DNA from: Planctomyces sp. SH-PL62
GTDB lineage: Bacteria > Planctomycetota > Planctomycetia > Planctomycetales > Planctomycetaceae
Length of the DNA stretch: 40,623 nt
Direction: 5' to 3'
Assembly (NCBI GenBank): GCA_945893045.1
Contig: CAMDEA010000068.1
Location: 1-40,623, forward strand
Below, one piece after another: positions 17,472 through 26,220 of the stretch. The notes beneath the pieces are model-generated. The model was not told the origin of the DNA. It saw nothing but the letters and a program-made list of their open reading frames with translations, and did not search any database. The first letter of the stretch is position 1. Every line of letters begins with the position of its first letter. Both the position numbers and the translations under genes were made by a program.

Positions 17472-18416
17472 CTACTTCGCGGCCCCAAATGGTTCGGGGT
17501 TGCTGATGGCTGTTGCGGCGCGATCTGGCGAAGTCTCGGCGGCGATCAAGTCTTGAACAGCACTGCGAGATTTGTTGCGTTGGAATTCCACACGGCTCAA
17601 GCGGCCGCCACGGTAGATCTCCATCTTGTGTTTTTGAGTGGGACGATCCAGCAATTCGCTGAGCGTGCGCGGTGCGAGTCGCTCCGGCTCAAGCTCCAGG
17701 TCATCGCTGTTTCGCAAAGCGATCGACATCGTTCCCCGGCCATCCACCACGCGCAAATCGGCCGCCTGCCGCAGAGTCACGGCCAGTGTGACCGCGGCTT
17801 TCTTGGTGGACCCGCCGGGGTCTGCCTTATCCGGACGCGAGCCGTTGACGGTCTCCTGATTCACCGCCAACACCTCGACGGCTTCAATCAACACGATCGT
17901 GGTTTCCGGAGCGTTGTCCTCTTGAGGCCCTCCCGCATTGGCTCGGAACACGACGTCCACGACGGCACCCGGAAACGCGAATCCCGCCACGGCCGCATCA
18001 TTTTCCACGGTCACAGTGACGGCCCGGTATCCCGGCTTCACTTTCGGGGTCACGCTGGGACCAGTCCCCTCCGGATAGAAGTCCGGCGTGTCGAACGTCG
18101 AGCCTTCCTTCAGACCATCCCGCAGCACGCGGCCAATGATCTGCTTCGGACTGGGCATGTAGTTGCTGTCAACGTGTTGCGCTTTCATCTGAGCCGCAGT
18201 CAGTTTCTGGAGGACGATGTCCCCCAGCGTGACCTTGCGGCCCGCCTCTAAATCGCTGCTGGCCATCGGCACGACAAACGTCTGCGGCTTGGCGGCCTTG
18301 GCGGCCTCCGTCTTGACCGTCGGCTTATGCAGTTCCTTGCGCACGACATACACGCCCAGCAATCCGAACAGGACCGCGAACACACCCAGCAGCAGACTTC
18401 CAGCAGAAGGTCGCAT
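17472..18416 (-). CDS. cpaB: Flp pilus assembly protein CpaB/RcpC
   Basis: The ATG at 18416 gives 314 residues. A TTG at 18449 overlaps the end of the peptidase gene and is less likely. One N-terminal membrane helix (SLLLGVFAVLFGLLGVYVV) leads into a SAF-type domain (FVVPMASSDLEAGRKVTLGD, about 45-110) and the RcpC domain (KPGYRAVTVTVENDAAV, then FAFPGAVVDVVF). CpaB proteins act in the periplasm and are thought to work with the outer-membrane secretin, which is not encoded here. The C-terminal part after residue 230 is polar. Confidence 0.87.
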   Translation of the reverse strand: MRPSAGSLLLGVFAVLFGLLGVYVVRKELHKPTVKTEAAKAAKPQTFVVPMASSDLEAGRKVTLGDIVLQKLTAAQMKAQHVDSNYMPSPKQIIGRVLRDGLKEGSTFDTPDFYPEGTGPSVTPKVKPGYRAVTVTVENDAAVAGFAFPGAVVDVVFRANAGGPQEDNAPETTIVLIEAVEVLAVNQETVNGSRPDKADPGGSTKKAAVTLAVTLRQAADLRVVDGRGTMSIALRNSDDLELEPERLAPRTLSELLDRPTQKHKMEIYRGGRLSRVEFQRNKSRSAVQDLIAAETSPDRAATAISNPEPFGAAK

Positions 18417-18438
18417 CTGACTTGTCCCGAAATAGATC

Positions 18439-18960
18439 TCAATGACCAAACGCAGCGAACAACTTCAGGCTCATCACGCTCCAGGTGACGATGGCCACCG
18501 GTACGGCATACGGCAGCATGGTGCGTCGTCGCACCGGAGCCGGGCTGACTCCCGAGTCCGCAGCCGGCACCGTTGAACCGCTCGAACGAATGAACTTCCA
18601 GGCCAGGATGCCAAACCAGATGGCGACTGCCAGCAGGCTGCTGCTCACGAAGACGATCAGGGTCGTCGTCGTCCCCAGCCAGGCACCCAGTGCTCCCATC
18701 AACTTCACGTCTCCACCGCCACCGCCACCGATCAGCCATAACACCAGCAAGATTCCAAAGCCCGTGCCAAAGCCGCTCGCCGCGAACAGCAAGCCCGGCC
18801 AGCCGCGAGTCGCCAGTTGAAAGACCACTGCCAGCGCCAGGGAACTCACCGTCAGCCAATTCGGAATCCGGCGGGTTTTAAGATCCGACACGAACGCCAA
18901 TCCCGTGAACAACATCACGGCGGCTGCCAAGTAGGGCAATGAAGAAAGGGTGGATTCCAT
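18439..18960 (-). CDS. cpaA: Prepilin peptidase CpaA/TadV (A24 family)
   Basis: The ATG at 18960 gives 173 residues. The two aspartates of the A24 aspartic peptidase site are present: D26 in SDLKTRRIPNWL and D84 in GGGGGGDVKLMGALG. Five or six hydrophobic segments surround them. The enzyme cleaves the leader of Tad pilins on the cytoplasmic face of the inner membrane. A run of six glycines precedes the second aspartate; GxGD is the usual form. It lies downstream of the pilin gene, behind an intrinsic terminator, and directly upstream of cpaB. Confidence 0.9.
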   Translation of the reverse strand: MESTLSSLPYLAAAVMLFTGLAFVSDLKTRRIPNWLTVSSLALAVVFQLATRGWPGLLFAASGFGTGFGILLVLWLIGGGGGGDVKLMGALGAWLGTTTTLIVFVSSSLLAVAIWFGILAWKFIRSSGSTVPAADSGVSPAPVRRRTMLPYAVPVAIVTWSVMSLKLFAAFGH

Positions 18961-19100
18961 CAAAGAGCCATCCTGCGCCAGTTCGTCCGATCAAAACAAC
19001 GCGACACGCTGACGGCATCGGCCAATTCGAGTCCTGGACCTGAGCCGACTGCGGCTCGGACGCAGCCACAGAAAAAGCGCGTTTGCCGAAAGAGTCCTCC

Positions 19101-19147
19101 AAAACAAAAAACCGGTGGCGAACGACCCGCAGGGCCTCCGCCACCGG
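19101..19147 (-). terminator. Intrinsic terminator behind the pilin gene
   Basis: Read on the minus strand, a nine-base-pair perfect stem CCGGTGGCG/CGCCACCGG (bases 19139-19147 and 19112-19120) is followed at once by TTTTTTGTTTT (19111 down to 19101). It begins 65 bases after the pilin stop. It would limit read-through into the peptidase and the assembly genes, giving more pilin than assembly proteins, as is common for pilin operons. Confidence 0.82.
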
Positions 19148-19211
19148 AGCGTATTCTCAACTCGCCACACTCTTGGCGAGCGTGGCTACGAAACTCTCGT
19201 CGTCCGTCCAA

Positions 19212-19568
19212 TTAGTTCGGAATGGTCGGAGCGGTCGTGTCGGCTTCATCCACATTGGCAACCGCACGCAGGATGCAACCTTCATCGGCAGCCGCCACAC
19301 CGTCAGCGGCGTTGTCACAGAAATCGGAGTTGTCCAGGTACTGAGTGCCGGCCAGCGCCGCACCATGACCCTGAACGCTGGCCACTTGATAGCCCTGATT
19401 GTATTCCGTCACCGCGTCGCCCACGTCCGCCAGCTCGCTGGTGATACCGTCACGAGCGGCCGACAGACCGACGATCGTGCCAATTGCGGCGATCGAAGTG
19501 ACAAACACCAACTCCGACGAAACCACCATCCCCGCTTCGTCATTCCACAATCGTTGCAACATCAGCAT
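19212..19568 (-). CDS. Flp/Tad pilin-like small protein
   Basis: The frame extends upstream, but the ATG at 19568 has GAAAGG eight or nine bases before it and gives the right N-terminus, so the protein has 118 residues. It has a short leader (MLMLQRLWNDEAG), then a hydrophobic stretch (MVVSSELVFVTSIAAIGTIV) with a glutamate at position 19, followed by GITSELADVGDAVTEYNQGY, a pattern of planctomycete pilin-like proteins. If cleavage is after G13, the glutamate is at +6 rather than the usual +5. Two cysteines in the C-terminal half (CDN and GCI) could form a disulfide. It is the first gene of the Tad group, behind a gap of more than 500 bases and ahead of a terminator, as expected for the major pilin. 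Confidence 0.75.
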   Translation of the reverse strand: MLMLQRLWNDEAGMVVSSELVFVTSIAAIGTIVGLSAARDGITSELADVGDAVTEYNQGYQVASVQGHGAALAGTQYLDNSDFCDNAADGVAAADEGCILRAVANVDEADTTAPTIPN

Positions 19569-20084
19569 GGTTAGAACCTTTCTTGAGTTTTTTTCGTCAG
19601 GCAGACAGTCGGGGTGATTCCGTTTGGGAGTCGTAGGCCCGCAACTTGGGAACAGTCGTTTGTTCCTCGACGAAGAAAACCTAGTTCGGGAATTTCCTGA
19701 GTGGGAAAAATCTGAAGCCAGTTTCCCAGTTTCCGTTTCAGAGCCAATCAGATGACTCGGCAAACCCGGAACGCACGGGATAACCCGCGCGACCGGCCGC
19801 TCGCGCGCTGGTCGTTCGACTGTATGGCCTTCGCTATCCGACCCCATCCGGCTCGTCCGGATGGTGAAAACGATGGACGGCTAACAAGCGACCCCACCCA
19901 AGCTTTCCCATTCCTCCGCCTTCGGCGGAGGAATGGGAAAGTCTGGAGTAAGTCGGTCCGACATCCACTAGCCCGCCAACTCCTTCACCAACGGCACGAG
20001 GCCGTTGGGGTCAAAAATAGGACAGTCGAAGTAGTGCCCCGATTCATCGGGTTGGTCACGGCACCAGCGGGGTGCGCAATCTCG
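19569..20084. other. Gene-free stretch between recG and the pilin gene
   Basis: No frame in these 516 bases has coding support. It must contain the pilin promoter, but I cannot place one with confidence. It holds a CCATCCGG/CCGGATGG hairpin at 19844-19864 with loop CTCGT (the same family as the cluster at 15588-15811) and a perfect 18-base inverted repeat with a three-base loop at 19903-19941 (arms CTTTCCCATTCCTCCGCC). A weaker stem, CCAACGGC/GCCGTTGG, follows near 19988-20007 just behind the recG stop. Confidence 0.75.
19903..19941. repeat. Perfect 18-base inverted repeat, three-base loop
   Basis: The arms 19903-19920 and 19924-19941 are exactly complementary around TTC. No T-run follows on either strand, so it is not a standard intrinsic terminator, although it lies about 140 bases behind the recG stop codon on the strand of recG transcription. 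Confidence 0.9.
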
Positions 20085-22265
20085 CTAACCGGTCTGCGGC
20101 AGATCCATCAGCGTCGCGAAGCGGTCCAGCACATGCAGCTTGAGCGGTGCGTATTCGGCCGTGTCGATCGCGCCGGTGTCGATCGCGTCACACGCCGCCT
20201 GCCGAGCTTCGACCAGCAACTGTTGATCGCGAAAGATGTTCGCAAACCGGAGCGGCAACTCACCATGTTGCCGCGTGCCGAGCACATCGCCCGGCCCGCG
20301 CAGTTCAAAATCGGCCTCGGCAATTTGGAAGCCATCCGTGCTCGACTCGACGGCGTGCAGTCGCCGCAACGCTTCGGGCTCGTCGTTGTCGGAGAAGAGA
20401 AAACAATAGCCCTGAAACTTACCGCGACCGACGCGGCCACGCAGTTGATGAAGCTGCGAGAGTCCGAATCGCTCGGCGTGAAAAATCGTCATCAACGTCG
20501 CGTTGGCAACATCCACTCCCACTTCGATGACGGTGGTCGAGATCAACGCCTGAATCTCTCCGCTGCGAAAACGCTCCATCGTGGTGGCACGCACGTCACG
20601 CGGAATGCGGCCATGCACGAACCCCACGCGAAAGCCCTTCAGTTCGCCGACGGACAGTTTGGCAAACGCCTCTTCCGCCGCTAGCGGCATGTCGGCCGAA
20701 GAGTTGGCCGCGCCGGGAGCCAGGCTCTGCAACCATTCGACCACCGAGGCTTCATCGGCCGCATCACTGACCCCGATGCGTGGGCAGACGATGTAGGCTT
20801 GCCTTCCGGCACGCAGTTGCTGGCGGATGAAATCCCAAGCCCGCTGCCGCGTCGGTTCCGAAAAAACTCGGCTCGTCGTGATCTTCTGCCGGCCGGGAGG
20901 CAACTCGGTGATCGCGGTGATGTCCAAATCACCGAACTGCGTCAGACACAAACTGCGCGGGATCGGCGTCGCGGTCATCACCAACACATGCGGCGCGAGA
21001 CCGCCATGACCAAAGTGCGCTCGCTGCTCAACACCGAACTTGTGCTGCTCGTCGATCACGACCAATCCCAGCTTCGCGAAGCGGACGTCCTTTTGAATCA
21101 AGGCTTGTGTGCCGACGATGAGTGTGGCCGCCCCCGATTCCATCTCGGCCAGCGTTTGCCGCCGCTGCGACTCCGTCAGGCTGCCGGTCAACAGACGCCG
21201 CTCGACTCGGCTTTCAGCCAAGAGCAAGTCGATCGTGTTCCAGTGCTGCATCGCCAGCAATTCCGTTGGAGCCATGATCAGCGCCTGATGTCCGTTCGCG
21301 ACGGCCACGAGCATCGCGTAAATCGCGACCGCTGTTTTGCCCGCTCCAACGTCCGCTTGAAACAGGCGGTGCATGGCCTGATCGGTCGCGATGTCGCGGC
21401 AGATCTCCGTGACCGCTCGGTTCTGTCCGGCCGTGAATTGGAACGCGAACAACCGCCGCGCCCGCGCGTCGATCTTCGCATTCACCGGCAACGGCGGAGC
21501 GGGTGGCCCGCGCTTCCAAGCTCGGCGACGCAAGGCGAGACCGACTTGAAACTCCAACAAGTCCTCGAAGACCAGCCGTCGCTTCGCCGCTTGAAAATCG
21601 GCCATCGTTTTCGGCGCGTGCAAGTTCCGCACGGCCTCGCGCCGCCGCGGCAGCTTGTGTCTCACGAGCAATTCGTCAGGCACATGCTCGACGACCAGAT
21701 CGGCGAAGCGTTCGACACCGGCCCGCTCGATGCGCCGCATCTCCTGCATCCGCAGCCCTTCGGTCAGGTGATAGCGCGGCAAGACCTCCGCGGTCGCGCC
21801 CTCGGCATCATCGGTGTCGAGATATTGAATCTCCGGGTTGCTGAACTCCCACCGTCCGGTCTTCCATTTCGGCTTACCGGAAAACAACACCGCCTGATGG
21901 TCCTCGAACCGTTTGATCATCCACGGTTGATTGAACCACATCCCGCGCACATACCCGTCGCCACAGTCGAGCAAAACCGCTGTGATCGTCATTCCCGAAC
22001 CGGTCAACCGCGCGTCCCGATCCACAACGGTCCCTTTCACCGTCTGGAGCGTGTCGGCCTTCAGTTCTTTAACGCGCGTGACTCGCGACAAATCCAACAC
22101 GTCACGCGGCACATTGAAGAGCACATCCTCTGCCGTCTTCAACTCCAGTCGCTCCAGCAGCACCGCGCGAGCCGGCCCAACGCCCGGCATGAACTGCACC
22201 GGCGTCTGCAAAGACGGAATCTCGTCTCGCTCGGCAATGTCGATGACGTCTGTGTCGTGAAGCAC
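20085..22265 (-). CDS. recG: ATP-dependent DNA helicase RecG
   Basis: The start is the GTG at 22265 with GAGG about ten bases upstream, giving 726 residues, near the usual RecG length. Order of parts: a helix-hairpin start (PVQFMPGVGPARAVLLERL), the OB-fold wedge domain that binds branched DNA (about 50-170), helicase domain 1 with Walker A as QADVGAGKT and motif II as DEQHKFG, motif III MTATPIPRS, and domain 2 with TTVIEVGVDVANA and HQLRGRVGRG followed by the FELRGPGDVLGTRQHG region typical of RecG. It remodels stalled replication forks and Holliday junctions. Neighbouring genes do not suggest a special link; it is a stand-alone gene. Confidence 0.95.
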   Translation of the reverse strand: MLHDTDVIDIAERDEIPSLQTPVQFMPGVGPARAVLLERLELKTAEDVLFNVPRDVLDLSRVTRVKELKADTLQTVKGTVVDRDARLTGSGMTITAVLLDCGDGYVRGMWFNQPWMIKRFEDHQAVLFSGKPKWKTGRWEFSNPEIQYLDTDDAEGATAEVLPRYHLTEGLRMQEMRRIERAGVERFADLVVEHVPDELLVRHKLPRRREAVRNLHAPKTMADFQAAKRRLVFEDLLEFQVGLALRRRAWKRGPPAPPLPVNAKIDARARRLFAFQFTAGQNRAVTEICRDIATDQAMHRLFQADVGAGKTAVAIYAMLVAVANGHQALIMAPTELLAMQHWNTIDLLLAESRVERRLLTGSLTESQRRQTLAEMESGAATLIVGTQALIQKDVRFAKLGLVVIDEQHKFGVEQRAHFGHGGLAPHVLVMTATPIPRSLCLTQFGDLDITAITELPPGRQKITTSRVFSEPTRQRAWDFIRQQLRAGRQAYIVCPRIGVSDAADEASVVEWLQSLAPGAANSSADMPLAAEEAFAKLSVGELKGFRVGFVHGRIPRDVRATTMERFRSGEIQALISTTVIEVGVDVANATLMTIFHAERFGLSQLHQLRGRVGRGKFQGYCFLFSDNDEPEALRRLHAVESSTDGFQIAEADFELRGPGDVLGTRQHGELPLRFANIFRDQQLLVEARQAACDAIDTGAIDTAEYAPLKLHVLDRFATLMDLPQTG

Positions 22266-22322
22266 TCAGGGCCTCGCAGTGAATAGCGGCGGGTGCGAGA
22301 CAGGGTTGTCGTTTCGACACAC

Positions 22323-22360
22323 TAACCCGAAGCGTCAGCGAGGGCGAGCGCTCCGACAGA
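22323..22360. repeat. Single arm of the GTAACCCGAAGCGTC repeat family
   Basis: CTAACCCGAAGCGTCAGCGA followed by GGGCGAGCGCTCCGA matches the arm found twice at 6139-6234 and twice at 171-247, but no inverted partner follows within 300 bases. It therefore looks like a solitary element or a remnant. It lies about 60 bases upstream of the recG start codon, on the side of its promoter. Confidence 0.8.
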
Positions 22361-22449
22361 CGACGACTTCAGGGGTTTGAAAAACGTTCCCGCACGACAG
22401 GAGCGCGAAACCGGGCGGACCTTGGTAAGTTAAGCGAGCCGAACACGCT

Positions 22450-22519
22450 CGCTCGTAGTGACCCCATTGATGGGGGCGAACGCGCGACCCAGACCCGATG
22501 AATCGAGTCACTACGAGCG
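22450..22519. repeat. Inverted repeat upstream of the amidohydrolase gene
   Basis: The arms CGCTCGTAGTGAC (22450-22462) and its complement (22507-22519) enclose a second hairpin, CCCCAT/ATGGGG, at 22462-22475. It contains GTAG followed by a hairpin, like the REP elements elsewhere here, and lies 35 bases upstream of the start codon, so it would be in the leader or promoter of the gene. Confidence 0.75.
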
Positions 22520-22554
22520 CCCGGTTTCTTTCACCGACCCTGAGGAACTCGAAC

Positions 22555-23841
22555 ATGCTTTGGAAATTCCTGGTGATCCTCGCCATCGCGGCCACACCGT
22601 CTTTGGCAGCCGAAGGTACGACGATCATCCATGCCGGCCGGCTCATCGACGGCCGAGCCGATCAACCGCGCACCGAGATGTCGATCGTCGTCGAGCAGGG
22701 GCGGATCACGCGCGTTGTCGCCGGTTACATCAAGCCCGGCCCCGACGACAAATTGATCAAGCTCACCGAGCACACCGTGATGCCCGGTCTGATGGATATG
22801 CACACGCATTTGCAATCGCAGCACTCGAAGGACTCGTACACCGAGCGGTTCTTCATGGAGCAAGCCGACTACGCCCTGCGTTCGACGGTCTACGCGCGAG
22901 TCACCCTGCTGGCCGGCTTCACGACCGTGCGTGACTTGGGGGACAACGGCGTCAACTCAGTCGCTCTGCGCAAGGCCATCGACCAAGGCTGGGTTCCCGG
23001 CCCACGGATCTTCACGTCGGGCAAGTCGCTGGCGACCACCGGCGGTCACGCCGATCCGACCAACGCGCTGCGCGGCGATTACAAACGAGACGCCGGCCCG
23101 CTCGAAGGAGTCATCAACGGTCCCGACGATGCTCGCAAAGCGGTGCGTCAGCGCTACAAGGACGGTGCCGATCTCATCAAGCTGACCGCGACCGGCGGAG
23201 TGCTCAGCCTCGCCGCCAGCGGCCAGAATCCGCAGTTCACCGACGAAGAGTTGCAAGCCATCGTCTCCACCGCGCGGGACTACAACATGATCGTCGCCGT
23301 GCATGCTCACGGCACCGAAGGGATGAAACGCGCCGTGCTGGCCGGAGTCGATTCGATCGAACACGGCACATACATGACCGACGAGGTCATCGAATTGATG
23401 AAACAACGCGGCACCTACTGGGTGCCCACAAACATGGCCGGCGAGTGGGTCGCCGAGAAGTCCAAAGAGCCGGGCTACTTCCCCGAAATCGTGCGCCCCA
23501 AAGCCGCCGCCATTGGCCCGCAGATACGCGACACATTCAAGAAAGCGCACGCCGCCGGAGTGAAGATCGCCTTCGGCACCGACACGGGAGTGTCCCCTCA
23601 CGGCCAGAACGCTCACGAGTTCGAGCTGATGGTCGCCGGAGGTATGCCGCCGATGAAAGCCATACAGTCGGCAACGCTCGTGAGTGCGCGACTGCTCAAG
23701 ATCGAAGACCGGCTGGGCACGCTCGAAGAGAAAAAAATCGCCGACATCGTGGCCGTGAAAGGCGATCCACTGGCCGACATCAGCCTGATGAAGAACATCG
23801 CCTTCGTGATGAAGGAAGGCGTCGTGTTCAAAGGGCCTTGA
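22555..23841 (+). CDS. Secreted metal-dependent amidohydrolase (imidazolonepropionase/prolidase-like)
   Basis: The ATG at 22555 has GAGGAA about nine bases upstream and gives a signal peptide (MLWKFLVILAIAATPSLAA); the longer frame from 22498 runs through a hairpin. The protein has 428 residues. Metal ligands of the amidohydrolase superfamily are in order: HTH in MPGLMDMHTHL (H83, H85), the lysine expected to be carbamylated in LIKLTATGG, His in IVAVHAHGTEG, His in DSIEHGTY, and Asp in FGTDTGVSPHG. The family includes Xaa-Pro dipeptidases and related carboxypeptidases that act on peptides or cyclic amides in the periplasm. The exact substrate is unknown. It stands 36 bases upstream of the PSD1 gene on the same strand. 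Confidence 0.88.
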   Translation: MLWKFLVILAIAATPSLAAEGTTIIHAGRLIDGRADQPRTEMSIVVEQGRITRVVAGYIKPGPDDKLIKLTEHTVMPGLMDMHTHLQSQHSKDSYTERFFMEQADYALRSTVYARVTLLAGFTTVRDLGDNGVNSVALRKAIDQGWVPGPRIFTSGKSLATTGGHADPTNALRGDYKRDAGPLEGVINGPDDARKAVRQRYKDGADLIKLTATGGVLSLAASGQNPQFTDEELQAIVSTARDYNMIVAVHAHGTEGMKRAVLAGVDSIEHGTYMTDEVIELMKQRGTYWVPTNMAGEWVAEKSKEPGYFPEIVRPKAAAIGPQIRDTFKKAHAAGVKIAFGTDTGVSPHGQNAHEFELMVAGGMPPMKAIQSATLVSARLLKIEDRLGTLEEKKIADIVAVKGDPLADISLMKNIAFVMKEGVVFKGP

Positions 23842-23877
23842 GGTCGTTCGCCGTGCCAGTGGTCAGGATGTCATTCG

Positions 23878-26220
23878 ATGAACACGCTCGCCTTCCGATT
23901 CATGTTGCTGTTTGCGGTCTTGGTCACCGCGATGGGCGGCATGGTGCGCGGACAAGATGCCGCTCCTCCGGCTGGCGAGAGCGGTCGGCATTGGTCGTTT
24001 CGGAAGGTTGTGCGATCGGTGGTTCCGAACGTGAAAGACAACGGCTTGGTGCGATCGCCGGTCGATGCGTTTGTGCTCGCGAAGCTGGAGGAGCGGGGAC
24101 TGACCTTCTCGCCGGAGTCGGACAAGACGGCGTTGATTCGGCGTGTGTCGTTGGACTTGATCGGCCTGCCCCCTTCGCCGGAAGAAGTGACCGCGTTTGT
24201 GACGAACGACAGCGCGACGGCTTATGACGATCTGTTGGACCGGCTGCTGGCTTCGCAGCATTTTGGCGAGCGGTGGGGGCGACATTGGCTCGACGCGGCC
24301 GGGTACGCCGACGTGATGAGCACCGACAACGACGCGAGCATCATTCATCCGCTGGAAAATCGTTGGATGTATCGCGACTACGTGGTGCGGTCGCTGAATG
24401 CCGACAAGCCGTTTGCGCGGTTTCTCACCGAGCAGATTGCGGGGGACGAACTGGTCGAGTGGCGCACGGCGGCGACGTACTCGTCGGAGATTCGCGAACA
24501 TCTGATCGCGACGGGCTTCCTGCGAGCGAGTTCCGACGACACGTTCGCTCCCGAGTTAAACAAGCCGCTGACGCAATATGGCGTGTTGCAGCGCACCGGA
24601 GAGATTCTCGCCAACAACGTGCTGGGGCTGACGCTCAATTGCGCGAAGTGCCACGATCACAAGTACGAGCCGCTGACGCAGCGCGACTACTACGGATTCC
24701 TCGCGCTGCTGCAACCGGCCTTCAATCCCGATCGCTGGTTGATCCCGGCTCAGCGACAGCTTCCCAACGTGTCGGCTGCCGAGAAGACGGAGATCGAACG
24801 GGGCAACGCTGAACTCGACCGACTGGCGGGCGAGTTGCGGAAGCAGATCGCCGAACGGCGCGCGACTTACGAAGCGAAGGTGCTCGCAACCAAGCTGGCC
24901 ACACTCCCCGAAGCGATTCGCGGCGACACACAGGTGGCTCTCGCGACGCCGGCCGACAAGCGAACTGAGGTGCAGAAATATCTGGCCGACAAATTCGGAA
25001 CGACGCTGGCCGTGAAGCCGGAAGAGGTCACCGCCGCGCTGAGTGAAGCCGACAAGGCCGCGACGGCGGAATGGGAGAAGCAAGCGGCGGAACATCTCGG
25101 CCGCAAGAAGAGTTGGCAGCATTGGCAAGTGACCTACGACGGGCCGGCGACGCCAACAAAATTGCTCAAGCGCGGCAATCACGAAACACCTGGCGAGGAA
25201 GTTGCTCCGGGATTCTTGGCCGTGCTGATGAACGGCACCGAAGTCGGGAGTAGCCGAACTCGTGAGAGTTCGGTCCGAAGTCTCACGACTTCGGCTACTG
25301 CGCAGGCAACATCCGGCCGACGATTGGCGCTCGCGAAGTGGCTCACCGATCGCGAGAGTCCGGCAGCGCATCTCGCGGTGCGTGTGCAAGTCAATCGCGT
25401 GTGGCAGCATCTGTTCGGCAAGGGTTTGGTCGAGACGACGGACAATCTCGGAGTCACTGGAGCGAAGCCGACGCATCCAGAACTTCTGGAATGGCTCGCG
25501 GCCGAATACTTCGACAACGGCGGGCGATTGAAGCTGCTAGTCAAGCGGATCATGACCTCGCGGGTTTATCTGCAAACATCGTCGGTCGCTCCGAACCAAA
25601 CGGCCGCGGCGCAACTTGATCCTGACAACCGGCTGTTGTGGCGGATGCGATTGCGGCGTCTCGAATCCGAGATCGTGCGCGATGCGGTGTTGGCCGTCAG
25701 CGGCAAGCTGGATGCGACGCTCGGCGGTGCTCCGATTGCCGTCGAACCGCGCCCCGATGGGACGTTCGTCATCCCGGACAAGGGACTGCCGACGCCGACC
25801 AGTCAGTGGCGGCGCACGTTGTATCTGTTGGCTCGCCGCAACTATCACCCGACGATCCTGACGGTCTTCGATCAGCCCAACCTCACGACGAACTGCACGG
25901 GTCGCGAGTCTTCGGCCGTCGTGTTGCAATCGCTGACGATGCTCAACGATCGCTTCCTGCTCGAACAGGCCGAGCATCTCGCGTCGCGCGTGATCGTCGC
26001 GGCAGGCTCGGACACCGCGAAGCAGATCGAGTCGGCCTTTCGCATCACGCTCGGCCGATTGCCGCGTGATGCCGAGCAGGCGGCCAGCGTGGAATTTCTC
26101 CGGCGACAAGTGCAGCATTATTCCGAAGAGAAACTCCCGGCCGATCAAGCGGTTCTCAAAGCCTTGGCCCAGGTTTGTCACACGTTGCTCAACACGAGCG
26201 AGTTTTTGTATGTCCCGTAA
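23878..26220 (+). CDS. PSD1-type DUF1549/DUF1553 secreted protein with in-frame palindrome
   Basis: The protein has 780 residues with an N-terminal signal segment (FMLLFAVLVTAMGGMVRG). It has the DUF1549 part (PVDAFVLAKLEERGL, RRVSLDLIGLPPSPEEV, HFGERWGRHWLDAAGYAD) and a CAKCHDHKYEPL motif with C255, C258 and H259, which looks like a haem-binding CxxCH. The DUF1553 part begins SGRRLALAKWLTDRESP and continues with VQVNRVWQHLFGKGLVETTDNLG. The N-terminal cytochrome c domain often present in relatives is missing. Residues about 458-475 (RTRESSVRSLTTSATA and flanks) are encoded by a GTAG-headed palindrome at 25249-25299 placed in the linker between the two DUFs. The family is planctomycete-rich and of unknown function, usually paired with DUF1501, as here. 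Confidence 0.9.
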   Translation: MNTLAFRFMLLFAVLVTAMGGMVRGQDAAPPAGESGRHWSFRKVVRSVVPNVKDNGLVRSPVDAFVLAKLEERGLTFSPESDKTALIRRVSLDLIGLPPSPEEVTAFVTNDSATAYDDLLDRLLASQHFGERWGRHWLDAAGYADVMSTDNDASIIHPLENRWMYRDYVVRSLNADKPFARFLTEQIAGDELVEWRTAATYSSEIREHLIATGFLRASSDDTFAPELNKPLTQYGVLQRTGEILANNVLGLTLNCAKCHDHKYEPLTQRDYYGFLALLQPAFNPDRWLIPAQRQLPNVSAAEKTEIERGNAELDRLAGELRKQIAERRATYEAKVLATKLATLPEAIRGDTQVALATPADKRTEVQKYLADKFGTTLAVKPEEVTAALSEADKAATAEWEKQAAEHLGRKKSWQHWQVTYDGPATPTKLLKRGNHETPGEEVAPGFLAVLMNGTEVGSSRTRESSVRSLTTSATAQATSGRRLALAKWLTDRESPAAHLAVRVQVNRVWQHLFGKGLVETTDNLGVTGAKPTHPELLEWLAAEYFDNGGRLKLLVKRIMTSRVYLQTSSVAPNQTAAAQLDPDNRLLWRMRLRRLESEIVRDAVLAVSGKLDATLGGAPIAVEPRPDGTFVIPDKGLPTPTSQWRRTLYLLARRNYHPTILTVFDQPNLTTNCTGRESSAVVLQSLTMLNDRFLLEQAEHLASRVIVAAGSDTAKQIESAFRITLGRLPRDAEQAASVEFLRRQVQHYSEEKLPADQAVLKALAQVCHTLLNTSEFLYVP
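25249..25299. repeat. REP doublet inside the PSD1 coding sequence
   Basis: The arms 25249-25267 (AGTAGCCGAACTCGTGAGA) and 25281-25299 are complementary with one mismatch. Each half is GTAG plus its own hairpin: CCGAACT-CGTGAG-AGTTCGG on the left and, in inverted orientation, CCGAAGT-CGTGAG-ACTTCGG. The two stems differ by a compensating pair. The frame passes as GGG AGT AGC CGA, avoiding the TAG, and the whole element is translated in frame. Confidence 0.92.

Noticed and set aside
20799..22286. Long plus-strand open frame (495 codons) opposite recG
   Set aside because: It is the antisense shadow of a well-supported RecG gene in high-GC DNA. The translation is Arg/His/Gln-rich with no motif.
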